From Lingula anatina (Eukaryota > Brachiopoda > Lingulata > Lingulida > Lingulidae), in assembly GCF_001039355.2 (NCBI RefSeq), contig NW_019775702.1:188022-252021 (forward strand): a DNA stretch of 64,000 nt, given 5' to 3'. Position numbers and translations under genes: made by a program. This document shows, in pieces, positions 1 to 18,009 of this stretch (the stretch's first letter is position 1; every line of letters starts with the position of its first letter). The notes under the pieces were generated by a model that was not told where the DNA came from, did no database searches, and was given only the letters and a program-made list of their open reading frames with translations.

Positions 1-89
1 TCCAGACACACGTACGTCAGTTGCTCATAGCACGGAGGATGTTTTGTTCATTTCTTTTAGACTTTCTGTCTCTCACTTTTCTGTTTCAG

Positions 90-8185
<8,096 letters not shown>

Positions 8186-8848
8186 CATTCTGGCGTGCTT
8201 CTCTTAAATCAGTGAGCAAAAATTGATTGAACTGTGAAACTAGCAGATTTAAGAATACAGTGTGTCCACTTACACACAAAATGGGATACATAGGGCTTAC
8301 ATGTATGTAGAATGGAAATTAACAAGGTGACGGAATATGTTTTTTGATGACACGTATTAAACTCAATACAGGAATTTTATTTTTCAGACTGTCTTCCCTA
8401 TACACGCTTTTGGGAAAGTTTTTTGCAACCCTTCATTCGAGTCACAGTCCGTGAATTTTCATATATTTTTAATCAAACTTTTGTTTGTATTGCCCATAAC
8501 AGTTAGAAACGCAACACATATATTTATGGATTAGCGTTTATTTATTCTAAAATATATTCAAGTGTTTGCTTTGGGAACATCGTGATAAGCAGTATAAAAC
8601 GTGTATTGATTGTTAGTTATAAAGCTGTTGAAAAGAATTCCTGAATCACACTTTCATAGAGTATCAACACATGTTGCATGGAAAAATTACACTGAAAATG
8701 AAAATGCCCTAAACTGCACATACAGTCATAACTATTCCGCGTTCTTTTGTTGAAACTTAATGATATTGATTGTAACATCACATACTCTGACTAAATAGTT
8801 CCAAATTTGCTGCAGACCATTTTTGATGATGCTTCTACTGTATAAATT

Positions 8849-8859
8849 CAGTGAAATAA
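8849..8859. repeat. Target-site duplication of the Penelope-like insertion (left)
   Basis: CAGTGAAATAA here is repeated at 9667-9677. The duplicated locus has a single copy, CAGTGAAATAAAGCAT, near 33924-33939, which serves as the empty site. Confidence 0.8.
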
Positions 8860-8943
8860 TGTAGAACAGTTTCATTAGCTATGTTATTGTAATAGACTTG
8901 TGAAGATTATTTTGTCTATAGCTACTTATATTTGTCTGATCTT

Positions 8944-8992
8944 ACCATCCAATATTTCATCTGCTTGCAGTCAGACTTCATCAGGGAATGAG
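8944..8992 (-). ncRNA. Hammerhead-ribozyme-like motif in the left repeat
   Basis: This is the minus-strand counterpart of the motif at 9569-9617. TCATCAG at 8978-8984 is the complement of the CUGAUGA core, and the GAAA box and stem bases follow toward 8944. It sits in the left inverted repeat, so it is oriented opposite to the right copy. Confidence 0.55.
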
Positions 8993-9083
8993 GTTGTGAC
9001 AGGTATGACAACCTGTCACTCCCTCTGGTGTGCTATTTGGTCAGATACCCCCCCCCCCCCTTGCCTGCCAATTACACCATAAG

Positions 9084-9470
9084 GCAGGACAGACATTAAG
9101 AGGCATCCTAGTATCCCCAAAGGACAAAATAGACCCTGGAGAACAGTGTGGAGTTGTATACCAGTGTGAGTGTCAGGTGTGTGGAGAGAAATACATCGGA
9201 GAGACAGGACGTTCCTTAACATCGCTGAACATCAAAAATCCATCAAAAAACATGATAAAAAATCTGCCCTCAGCCAACACCAGGAACAGACAGGGCATTG
9301 TATAACATCAACAACTACAGAGGACATAAAAATCTTGGAAAGAGATCCACGAGATCTACACCGGAAAGTTCTTGAAGCAATTAACATCCGCTTACATGGG
9401 GCCAAGTTGAATCGGAATAATGGGACTGAGCTACCCAACCTCTACCTACCACTCCTAAGGGAGGGGCAGG
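9084..9470 (+). pseudogene. GIY-YIG endonuclease domain of a Penelope-like element, frameshifted
   Basis: The first frame reads through a LVSPKDK stretch, then CGVVYQCECQVCGEKYIGETGR, here cited only as its GVVY and YIGETGR cores. These are the GIY and YIG strands, with the catalytic-type Arg after YIGETG and a Cys pair ahead of YIG, as usual for Penelope-like proteins. Near 9215-9230 the reading moves to another frame, which carries ALSQHQEQTGH, KILERDPRDLHRKVLEA and a final LNRNNGTELPNLYLPLL, the usual C-terminal end of this domain. The shift makes it a pseudogene. No reverse transcriptase precedes it. Confidence 0.8.
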
Positions 9471-9513
9471 CAAAGGGGGGGGGGGATCTGACCAAATAGC
9501 AGAGGCATCCTAG

Positions 9514-9665
9514 TATCTGACCAAATAGCACACCAGAGGGAGTGACAGGTTGTCATACCTGTCACAACCTCATTCCCTGATGAAGTCTGACTGCAAGCAG
9601 ATGAAATATTGGATGGTAAGATCAGACAAATATAAGTAGCTATAGACAAAAAAATCTTCACAAGT
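9514..9665. repeat. Right inverted repeat of the Penelope-like element
   Basis: This is the reverse complement of 8895-9047 with very few mismatches. Just before it, at 9485-9513, the bases ATCTGACCAAATAGC occur an extra time and are followed by AGAGGCATCCTAGT, a copy of bases found at about 9100-9114. The right junction was therefore assembled by a template jump or a local duplication. Confidence 0.8.
9569..9617 (+). ncRNA. Hammerhead-ribozyme-like motif in the right repeat
   Basis: The core CTGATGA is at 9577-9583. Stem II pairs GTCTG (9585-9589) with CAGAT (9598-9602), and GAAA follows at 9603-9606. Helix III would be the palindrome ATAT (9606-9609), with cleavage after T9610. Stem I pairs 9570-9576 with 9611-9617 (six pairs with one bulged T). 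This minimal form with a very short helix III matches hammerheads known from Penelope-like elements. The fold was derived by eye. Confidence 0.65.
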
Positions 9666-10750
9666 CCAGTGAAATAAAGCATTATGTATCATTTAAATGT
9701 TACGGAGCTTTTTTTTCACATATTAATTTTATAATAGTAAGGTGTTCCAACGATAATTATTGCGAATGATATTGAAATTTTAACTTTAAATGATTGAAAA
9801 AATATAGCACAGATGCTAATTCATATGTTGTAAGACAAAAATCAAGTATGGGATCAAGGATTCGATGTCTGGGATGACTTCACTCTTGGAATACAAGTCA
9901 AATTTACTGAAATATAAAATTATGGCCATTATATACATGTCTTTAAAACATTACAACACTGTTCATTTTAACTAAAATCTTGGTACACGAGGGAGTATAA
10001 ATGATAATATTTTTGATTTTAAAACAAGATTGCATGTGATACATATAAATGATAAAACTTAAAGCAACGAAAATATTAGTGTTCGGTGCCATGTTCTACA
10101 TGTGCCATGTTCTTTATTTTAAGGAATGTCTAAAATAAATCGTAACACTTTCTCCGTAAGAGAACAGGAAAAATTGCCACAAGTTATAACGAAAATGCCG
10201 TTCTCAGGATTCAGCGTAATCAAATGATAACAGAACTGTCAACGAACATTTTCAGCTTATTGCTGTTTGCAGTCTTTGGATGTTTAAGGTAACTGCTATT
10301 GTTTTCCACATGGCATGTAAAATGGATTTAAAATTTGGCTGTCAACTTTTTTTTTAATTCTGAGATTTGTGAAGTTGATTACTTGAACTCTGTTATCCAT
10401 GGGGTCATCTTCATGTCCTGTTCATTACACAGGTAGTTATAGTCCTTGCCTGTGTGCCAGGGGTAGAAGGAATGGAACCGCACCATGTACAATGCCTCCT
10501 GTGGCAGAGAGCACTTCTCATGGTTCAAGAGGACACGGTACATGTATTCTGAAACAATCCACGTCGTGGTTCGTCGGTGAAAATTGTTGGGAAAAGTTAT
10601 GAAAGAAATCTAGCGCTAAGTAATCTAACTTCAACATGAAGTCCACCGCACTAAACGTATAACCAAGAAATATCAAAGAAAATTATAAAAAGAATAAAAC
10701 CTACTAGTAAATACCTTATCCATTACAAGTGACATCCCCTTCTTGCTACC

Positions 10751-10777
10751 TTTTTTTTTTTTTTTTTTTTTTTTTTT
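10751..10777. repeat. Poly(T) tract
   Basis: A run of 27 T in a MIOX-A intron. It is absent at the matching place in MIOX-B (about 37270), so it is either an insertion (for example the A-tail of a retroelement) or slippage. Confidence 0.9.
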
Positions 10778-12729
10778 GAAGATAGATTAAATACCATGAA
10801 TGACAAAATCTGAATTTGTGAAGTCAACATATGCACCCACCATCATGTCCCCATGACATTAGCACTTTGTCTAAGCCACAGTTTTCTGCATACATGCCCA
10901 ACTTGGTGCTGATCAACAAAACAAGATAATAAAAGCATGCGACTTTAAGAGTAAATTTCGATACGTTTTAAATATTCGCTTCAACCTCGGGGAGCAAAAT
11001 GCCAAAATAACAATATACCATGATTAAATGAAATATAGTACACCCAAACAACAAATATAGCATTATTTTAACCGTTTTTATTACTTGATCCAACCTTTCC
11101 AACCCCTCCCCCTACATTTTATCCCCCAATACGAATCATGCCTGAAAGTTCTCTAAAAATTAATTCTTTACCTGTCTTATAAGAGTAAATTTTATAGAAA
11201 CTTACTTGTATAGAGGATTGTTGATATCAGGGTTGTTTTCAAAGCTGTCCCGACCAAACACTATTTTATCACTAAATGCACGGCCAACTGGGAAGGTGTC
11301 ACCAACAACAAAACACTAAAAAGAAAGAATTTTATTGTGCCATATTTTTCAATCGTTCAAAAAATGACACTATGTGACTTATGTAATTTAATTACCCCTA
11401 AATCTAAATCACATAAATTTTATTTAAAATACAACTGTTCTTTTAGATTTACTTTGTTAGAGTATGTAAACCCACATAATAAACATGCATTAGCTCATGG
11501 GAGCAAACAGCTTATGACAGCATATTTGAATTATGAGTGAAACATTTGCACCTGTAACTTGGCATTAGTGATAACTCACTTTCAAAGATAATCTTAAATA
11601 TATTATGTAGACATCATAATGTGTATCACCTGTGGGCCATCACCTTGCCAAGATCATGTATTAATGAGATGAAACCAGTCAAGATCTGGATGTGCGTGGC
11701 GGATACGCTCAGCTGTTTGGAAGGCATGGATAGCATTTGGAAGCCCAAACTAAAAAAGGATAGTTTTCTAAAACCCATACACATTGCATATTGTAATATT
11801 CAAAAATTTAACCTTTAAATAACAGAATGAACAAATAAACGCCTGTGCATTAATTGCCACTTTTAAAAAAGGACAACTAAGATTAAAAAAAAAAAAAAAC
11901 AATGAAATGTATACAAAATCTCTATACGAAAAGATGCCTGTGAATGTCACAAGATACGACACCTGATACAGTTTTGAAATACATCTTACATCAGGGTCAC
12001 TTTCATCCACAAGGGCATAAAGTGCCTCCACGGCCTGCAAGATGGTCATTTCCATGTGGTCAAACTTGGCCCAGTATTCAACCTGAAACAAAATCTCAAC
12101 CAGTTGCCTCCGTTCAATGTTTAGATGTCTGCTGAAAATTCTCGAAGGAGATTACAAAGTAGTTTTCACTTGAGAAAGGGAGACGAGAAATAAGAAACAA
12201 ACAACAAACTGATGACCAAAAGAGTAACACAATTCGTTTTAAAATTGTAGTTAATCATGATTCATGAACTTTCTGGCAAACCCGTATGAATTTCCGTGTT
12301 GCAGGTACTATTAAACAAACATCTAAGCTGTCGCCATTTTGAAAATAAATAAATTATGATAAATTTTATGGATCTATTTGGGAGTTTTCTGTATGAAAGT
12401 GTTAAACATTGGCGTATTTCACAGGGAAATGTTTTTATTTCATAAATATCCAAATATGTTACTGACTGGTTGTGAAATTCAGGCGTTGTTTGACTTTTGG
12501 CAATGGTAAATTAATAATGCTTAAACCTAGACTTAACAGAATAAAGGCCTGAATATCTGTCCCATAAAATGTTTGAAACAGGCATTTTGTTCATTTATCT
12601 CACTGAAAATAAAACTATTTAATTATTCTTGCATGAAACTGACCTTGTTTATCACACTTTCAACGCACTGCTTCGAATGGATTTCACTGTACGTTTTCCT
12701 GACACGGTCAATAAATTCACCCCCCTGGA

Positions 12730-12897
12730 CAAGAAAAATATTAGCTATAACAAAGAATGGTGGATCTCGGAAACATGACAAACAAAAGCACACCCTTACA
12801 TATTTGTCATTATTACACGAAAGAGAGAAATATATATCTCTGCGTTTTTAAAAATTTTAAAAAAATGTTTATTTGTTATAGCTAATATTTTTCTTGT
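12730..12897. repeat. Inverted intron block in MIOX-A relative to MIOX-B
   Basis: Short inverted repeats (about 24 bases, AAGAAAAATATTAGCTATAA and its complement) bound a block of about 120 bp. Its interior is the reverse complement of the matching MIOX-B intron (about 39285-39420). To its right, about 530 bp of the MIOX-B intron is missing before homology resumes near 12900/39955. Confidence 0.75.
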
Positions 12898-13107
12898 GAT
12901 TTATTGAACCATTTCTGTTTGTGTCTTTTTATTCTCGTTCATTATATCCATTTAATCGGTTGCGTTATAATGTACAATGTAACTGTGAAAAATTTCCCAT
13001 CCTTTTTGGACAAGTGAATATGCCTTTACCTCATAGTTTCTGAACTGTTCCTCTCCCTTGTGATCTGATCTATATTTGTCTGATGGGTCAATTATGTAAC
13101 ATGGAGT

Positions 13108-13723
13108 CTGAAATATTATACAGCAATTTTAGTAAATCCAAATTCGCTTAGCTCCCACCATTACATTCTTACCGGATCTGCTAGATAGGCGTGATTTTGT
13201 TTTCTTTATATGTAGTAGTAGATTGCAGAGACTCATTTGCTTACCTGGATGAGCATATTATTCACATATCTTCCAAGAGAACATCATGAAGAGGCAACTG
13301 ATTTTATCGAGGAAGGTTTCAATTGTACTAATAACTGTTGATGTTGCATTGCTGACAGATATGACTGGTAGATTTTGTACTGAATTGAACCGGTAACGTT
13401 TATCCTTCAAGCACGTACAAAAGTAAAATGGTGGAAGCTTGCTGTGTACATGTACCAGGACGCACTACCAACACATTAAAAAAAATCTAATGGGATTTGT
13501 AAAATTTCAAAGATGAACGGAAAAGTGAACGACTGTTGCAGGATATAGGTCGTGCAAACGTGACTAAAGACGGCGTTGTTGATTGAAACAAGATTTGGTC
13601 ATAGCTATACATAATCGACCGACTCCGCGAGCTCCATACTAACCTCGGATGTGATAGGTGTAGGAATATGCATCAAATCCATACATTTCTGAGCCTTTTC
13701 ACTCAAGTGTTCCGTTCATAAAG
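13108..13723. other. Intergenic/intron DNA without a recognised gene
   Basis: The first 100 bp match the MIOX-B first intron (to about 40280). The rest is unique, with no exon I can recognise. It may include 5' sequence of the RecQ-like fragment that follows. Confidence 0.5.
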
Positions 13724-14107
13724 ATGGCTGTCAATAGTGATTTTTCCATTACCCCTGATTTTTGTGAAGCTTTGCGCTTTTCTAAAGAATGTACACATAT
13801 TGACTTTGATTTGAAGGACAAACAGATTCAGACATTAAAATCTTTGTACGACGGACATGATACTATGGCAGTTTTGCTATGGTAAAAGTATAATTTTTCA
13901 TCTCCTCCCCTTCCTATTTCAGTTTAATCTTGGTCGTCAACAACCTATGATTTGTTTAATAGTTACGCAGTGAAATTCAATCATGCAAGATCAAGTCCAG
14001 TCTTTATCGGAGCGTGGTATACCTGCTTGTTTTATGAATGTTGAAGGAACGGGTGTCAAAACCTTCGTTGCGAGTAAAAGGTATGTGCGTTTTGAGGTTT
14101 TCTGAAT
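13724..14107 (+). pseudogene. RecQ-like DNA helicase fragment, broken
   Basis: The frame from ATG 13724 contains LKDKQIQTLKSLYDGHDTMAVL, cited as its KQ..TL..LYDG.D..AVL pattern typical of the Q motif to motif I of RecQ-like helicases. The Walker A segment has lost several bases near 13876; the frame resumes as YGKSIIFHLLPFLF, then has an in-frame TGA (13971-13973), then MQDQVQSLSERGIPACF, matching the MKDQV...L..RGI motif Ia region. The fragment stops before the DEAH motif at a TA microsatellite. It is intronless, which fits a transposon-linked or retrocopied helicase. The reading depends on motif recognition by eye. Confidence 0.65.
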
Positions 14108-14120
14108 AAAAATCAACAAG

Positions 14121-14124
<4 letters not shown>

Positions 14125-14194
<70 letters not shown>
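14125..14194. repeat. (TA)n followed by (CA)n microsatellite
   Basis: About 31 TA repeats run into a short CA tract that abuts the start of the 580-bp direct repeat. Confidence 0.95.
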
Positions 14195-14770
14195 GGGGCG
14201 GATCCAGGGATATTTCGAATCCGACCATTGCCCCCTTGGTGTGGGGTTTAGGGCCTGCTGAACGGCCCCGACAAAAATTGGTGTTTTGGAGAGCAAAAAA
14301 TGCCTTTTGGCACGGTTTAGAACTATGATTTAGCTAGTCAAAATTCTAATTTGAAGAGGGAAAAAATTAATATATTTGTGATATATTTTTCAAAAACCGA
14401 AGGGGGGTGGTCAGGACCCTCCCTTCTAAATCCGCCACCGGTAGTAGAGAGGTCATTTCAAAGTTAAGTCGTCAAACGTAAACATGAGATTTTTTCTGCA
14501 AAGTGCCTGTTGTCATTCAGCACTACTTAATATTAATAAGCGTTCATTTACACGCGGATATCTGTGTAAAAGTTGATATGTATTTTTGTTTCCTTACAAA
14601 TAGTAGGGATCAGTTGTTTTTTTACCCGATTCATATCAGTGGTCTCTGCTGCCAACATAGATTTTTTTGCGTTTTAACTTGAAAGCCTGGAATTGTCTCA
14701 CATCCGGTTTAAGAAGAAAAACGTTTTAAAATATGAAAATGAAAATGAAATAATTGTGAATTTATGTGCA
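14194..14770. repeat. 580-bp direct repeat, copy 1
   Basis: Nearly identical to 15406-15985. It begins with GGGGCGGATCCAGGG, and at 14424-14440 holds a roughly inverted match (CTTCTAAATCCGCCACCGG). The first 245 bp therefore look like a MITE, and the remainder is neighbouring DNA carried along by the duplication. Confidence 0.8.
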
Positions 14771-15405
14771 ACTCACTTCTCATTACTATGAGCCATTTAT
14801 TTATTAGTTAATGATTTAATTGGTAACTTAATTCCCATTACTATTGATTTATTATGAATTAACTTATAAATGAAATTCTCATTAATTTCTCATAATTTAT
14901 TAAATTATGTATTAATAAAATCACTAATTAATTGATTGAATTATTGATAAACTACATGTAGGGGCCTAATTGATCATCTATTTTATTGATTCACTAATCA
15001 CCATCCAACTATGGCCCATTTACGACCAGTTCTGAAAAAAATCATCAAAATCCCTCGATCCATAACTTTTTGGAAAATGTTCCTAACAGACAAACAGACT
15101 TTATTAATTAACAAATTAATTAATCAATGGATGTGTCTCGTTTACTATTCCTATCATGGTGACAACCGAGCGTGTTTCCATTCCAACAAATGTTGTGTGG
15201 AATTGTCCAGGGCGTTTTAAAACACCTTCACTGAACATCATTAAACATTACTCTACAGATGTTGAGCTATGATCAGTGAAATGTTGAGAGCGTTTTAACT
15301 GGGCTGGGTCTTTTTCCAAAATGCTAAGGAAAACATGAATTCGACATGCTTGAAAATTTTGTTCCATATGCACTGAAAACAAGTTTACATATGCAAACGT
15401 AGTAC
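14771..15405. other. AT-rich spacer between the direct repeats
   Basis: Many short ATTAAT/ATTAATT palindromes and no gene. The only recognisable item is the exon-1-like fragment at 15328-15358. Confidence 0.5.
15328..15358 (+). pseudogene. Duplicated fragment of the CUB gene signal-peptide exon
   Basis: The bases around ATG 15335 (GGAAAACATGAATTCGACAT and onward) match the true first coding exon at 16336-16362 for about 27 of 28 positions, then diverge. No donor site or leader continuation follows. It lies just upstream of the second 580-bp repeat, so a local tandem duplication probably included the promoter/exon 1 area. Confidence 0.6.
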
Positions 15406-15985
15406 AGGGGCGGATCCAGGGTTATTTCGAAGCCGACCATTACCCCCTTGGTGTGGGGTTTGGGGCCTGCTGAACGGCCCAGATAAAAATGGTGTTTTGG
15501 AGAGAAAAAATGCCCTTTGGCACGATTTAGAACTATGATTTAGCTAGTCAAAATTCTAATTTCAAGAGGAGAAAATTGATATATTTGTGATATATTTTTC
15601 AGAAACCGAAGGGGGGTGGTCAAGACCCTCCTGACCCCCCCCCCTTCTAAATCCGCCAATGGTAGTAGAGAGGTCATTTGAAAGTTAAGTCGTCAAACGT
15701 AAACATGAGATTTTTTTCTGCAAAGTGCCTGTTGTCATTCAGCACTACTATTAATGAAGCGTTCATTTACACGCGGATGTCTGTGTAAAAGTCGATATGT
15801 ATTTTTGTTTCCTTACAAATAGTAGGGATCAGTTGTTTTTTTACCCGATTCATATCAGTGGTCTCTGCTGCCAACATAGATTTTTTTACGTTTTAACTTA
15901 AACGCCTGGAATTGTCTCACATCCGGTTTTAGAAGAAAATTGTTTTTAAATATGAAAGTGAAATCATTGTGAATTTATGTGCAAG
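15406..15985. repeat. 580-bp direct repeat, copy 2
   Basis: Same content as 14194-14770 with scattered substitutions, a longer C run near 15635 and a small deletion in the tail. The MITE-like part is 15407-15660. Confidence 0.8.
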
Positions 15986-16342
15986 TTGGCATGTTTACGC
16001 TTGAAACTTGTTTTAAAACGTTTGCCCTTCAAAACACATAAAGGTTAACTTTGCTTTCTTTTTAAAATTATTTATGTCAGTAATAAAAAGCTAAAAAGTG
16101 ACAGTTTGTTTCTCACATTATATGAGATTTTGCTGGCCAATGCGTAAGCTTCACAATCACATCCGGCTCAAGTTCCTGGAGTTGGAACTATGTGCTTGAA
16201 ACTGCGTGTAGTCATTATGCTTAATTATACGTCTTTCGCAAGCACTGACTTCGTTTTCTTTTTATAGCAACTATAAACGAGAACCAGATACCAAACACAG
16301 AGGTCTGTTTAACAGCGCAGTCGTTGCGAATATACGGAAAAC

Positions 16343-16427
16343 ATGAATTCGACATGTTTGAAACTTCTTTTGCTTCAGGTTTTTGGCGTGGTTGACTTTT
16401 GTTTGGGGCAATATGTTATAGGTAAGT

Positions 16428-16468
<41 letters not shown>

Positions 16469-17978
16469 TGAATACATGAAGTTCCTCATTGACAGAAATA
16501 AGACCTAATGTCCTCTGCAAGTATTTGGACTAAATCTCATGCAGGCACTAGTACTGTAGGACACATCCCTGTCATCCCTGTCAGAAACTGAATTGTGCAC
16601 AGACTTCTTTTTGTCCAATTTTCGGGTTTTCAAACCAAAGTGGCTTTTAAAATGCCAGGCGAATAATCTAATTAATGTAGTCAACAGAGTTCATATGTAG
16701 TGGTGTAAGTGGTGCTCCATAAAACACAATTTCAGTTACGTGCACATGGGTAAAATACACTGGAGCCATCATGTACGAGTTTTTCTGTTAACATTTCTGT
16801 AACTAGTAAGTTAAAAGAGCCTTTTTTCACAGATTATTTTCGACGTTCCCATCCTGACACTGTTTTACATTTAAGTTATCAGAAAACGTGTGAAACCTTA
16901 AGAATAAGAACTAGCTTGGTGTCACCTACATAGAAAATTTTCAGTTAGCCAGTTTTGGAAACCCGTAAATGTCGTAAATGCACTGTTTCAAAAGGTTGTA
17001 AAACGTGCAGCCGATATTGGAACCATACCATTTGTTGGACAAATCATTGAAAGAGGCCAGGGTAAATTAGTTTTATTGGAGTTTTCCCATCGTTTGCTAT
17101 CGTTTTCTTGCTCTCCATCCGAAGAAAAAGGGAAATAATTACGTTGCTCTCCATCAGAAGAAAAACGGAAATAATTACGTTTTACGTGTAATATTTCAGA
17201 TACATGTGTGGAAGGGTCAGGATTAGTGGTGCCACCTGCCAGCGTAGGCTACACCAGTGCCAGAAATGACAGTTCAGCATGCACGTGGGAAACAACGAAA
17301 CAACCGGGACAGGTAAAGTCATTCATTAAAGCTACAGCACAAGGAATTTCAAACAAAGAGCAACTTAGTTCGGCGATACTTTTCAGTGGTGGGCCAAGTA
17401 TTATATTTACCATCATGAATTTTTGTTTTCCAGATGTTAAGTACATGCCTAATGATGCACCATCGTTAACACGATAACATTAACTCAAGCAGGGTTGACA
17501 AAGATGTCATGTAAAAATTTTTAAACTTTCTTGCTGATTTTCAGCATTGTTTTGATGGCATTGTTAAAGCTCTAAAACAGTCTGAGGATCTTCCATCAAA
17601 ACGGATTTTGATTTCATTTTCCCCACTGTTCTCCTTGCAGATTACATTATGCAGTAATGCATAACACGCTATATTCTATCCAGAAAACAAACATCAGTTA
17701 GGCCGGGACGTATACTATAACGAAAAAGTGACCGAGAACAATCTCAATCACACCTTTCTAAGAGATTGCAGATTAAATACGAAATACTAAATTCCAACGA
17801 TTGGCTTTCTGGACCGTTTCTTTTTCATTGAGCACCACAAAATTACTAGGGAAGCTGTTTTGTTTGTCAAATGCAATGCGAAATATTAAGTGAATTGTCA
17901 TTGTATCAAAGTGAATAATTTATAAGTTACTTCCTAAATACACTGAAGTTGCATGTTTCTCTCTCTCTCTTCCACCCC

Positions 17979-18009
<31 letters not shown>

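Larger units (their letters stand above)
8860..9666 (+). mobile_element. Penelope-like element insertion with inverted terminal repeats
   Basis: An 807-bp insertion absent from the duplicated locus at about 33931. It is flanked by the 11-bp duplication CAGTGAAATAA (8849-8859 and 9667-9677). Inside are about 150-bp inverted repeats (8895-9047 and 9514-9665), a degraded GIY-YIG endonuclease region on the plus strand, and hammerhead-like cores in both repeats. A 35-base stretch (8860-8894) precedes the left repeat. GIY-YIG domains, terminal-repeat hammerheads and extra bases beyond the repeat are known traits of Penelope-like retroelements. No reverse transcriptase is present, so this is a 5'-truncated, non-autonomous copy. 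Confidence 0.85.
9816..13107 (-). pseudogene. MIOX: Myo-inositol oxygenase copy A, disrupted
   Basis: Exons match MIOX-B and MIOX-C: 13030-13107, 12644-12724, 11990-12082, 11630-11749, 11206-11315, 10841-10908, 10383-10548, 9816-9906. The exon at 11630-11749 is 120 bp instead of 138. It has lost 13 and 5 bases at two places; the frame is wrong between them and meets a TGA just before the region coding the conserved HDLGK motif (two metal ligands). The last exon loses the final 16 codons found in the other copies and runs into CUB-gene flanking DNA, ending at a new TAG (9816-9818). The small first exon (MTTM/MATV in the other copies) is not found. The other exons are open and well conserved, so inactivation looks recent. 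Confidence 0.88.

Noticed and set aside
9816-13107. MIOX-A as a functional gene
   Set aside because: Stop before the HDLGK motif, lost C-terminus and no first exon.
13724-13881. RecQ-like region read as a spliced first exon ending at GTAAAAG
   Set aside because: The GGTAAAAG bases are the Gly-Lys-Ser codons of Walker A. Reading straight through in the shifted frame restores helicase motifs, so this is a frameshifted intronless copy and not a splice site.
16261-16280. CTATAAACG as a TATA box for CUB gene copy 2
   Set aside because: It is only about 70 bp before the ATG and unsupported by other signals; the true transcription start cannot be judged from sequence alone.
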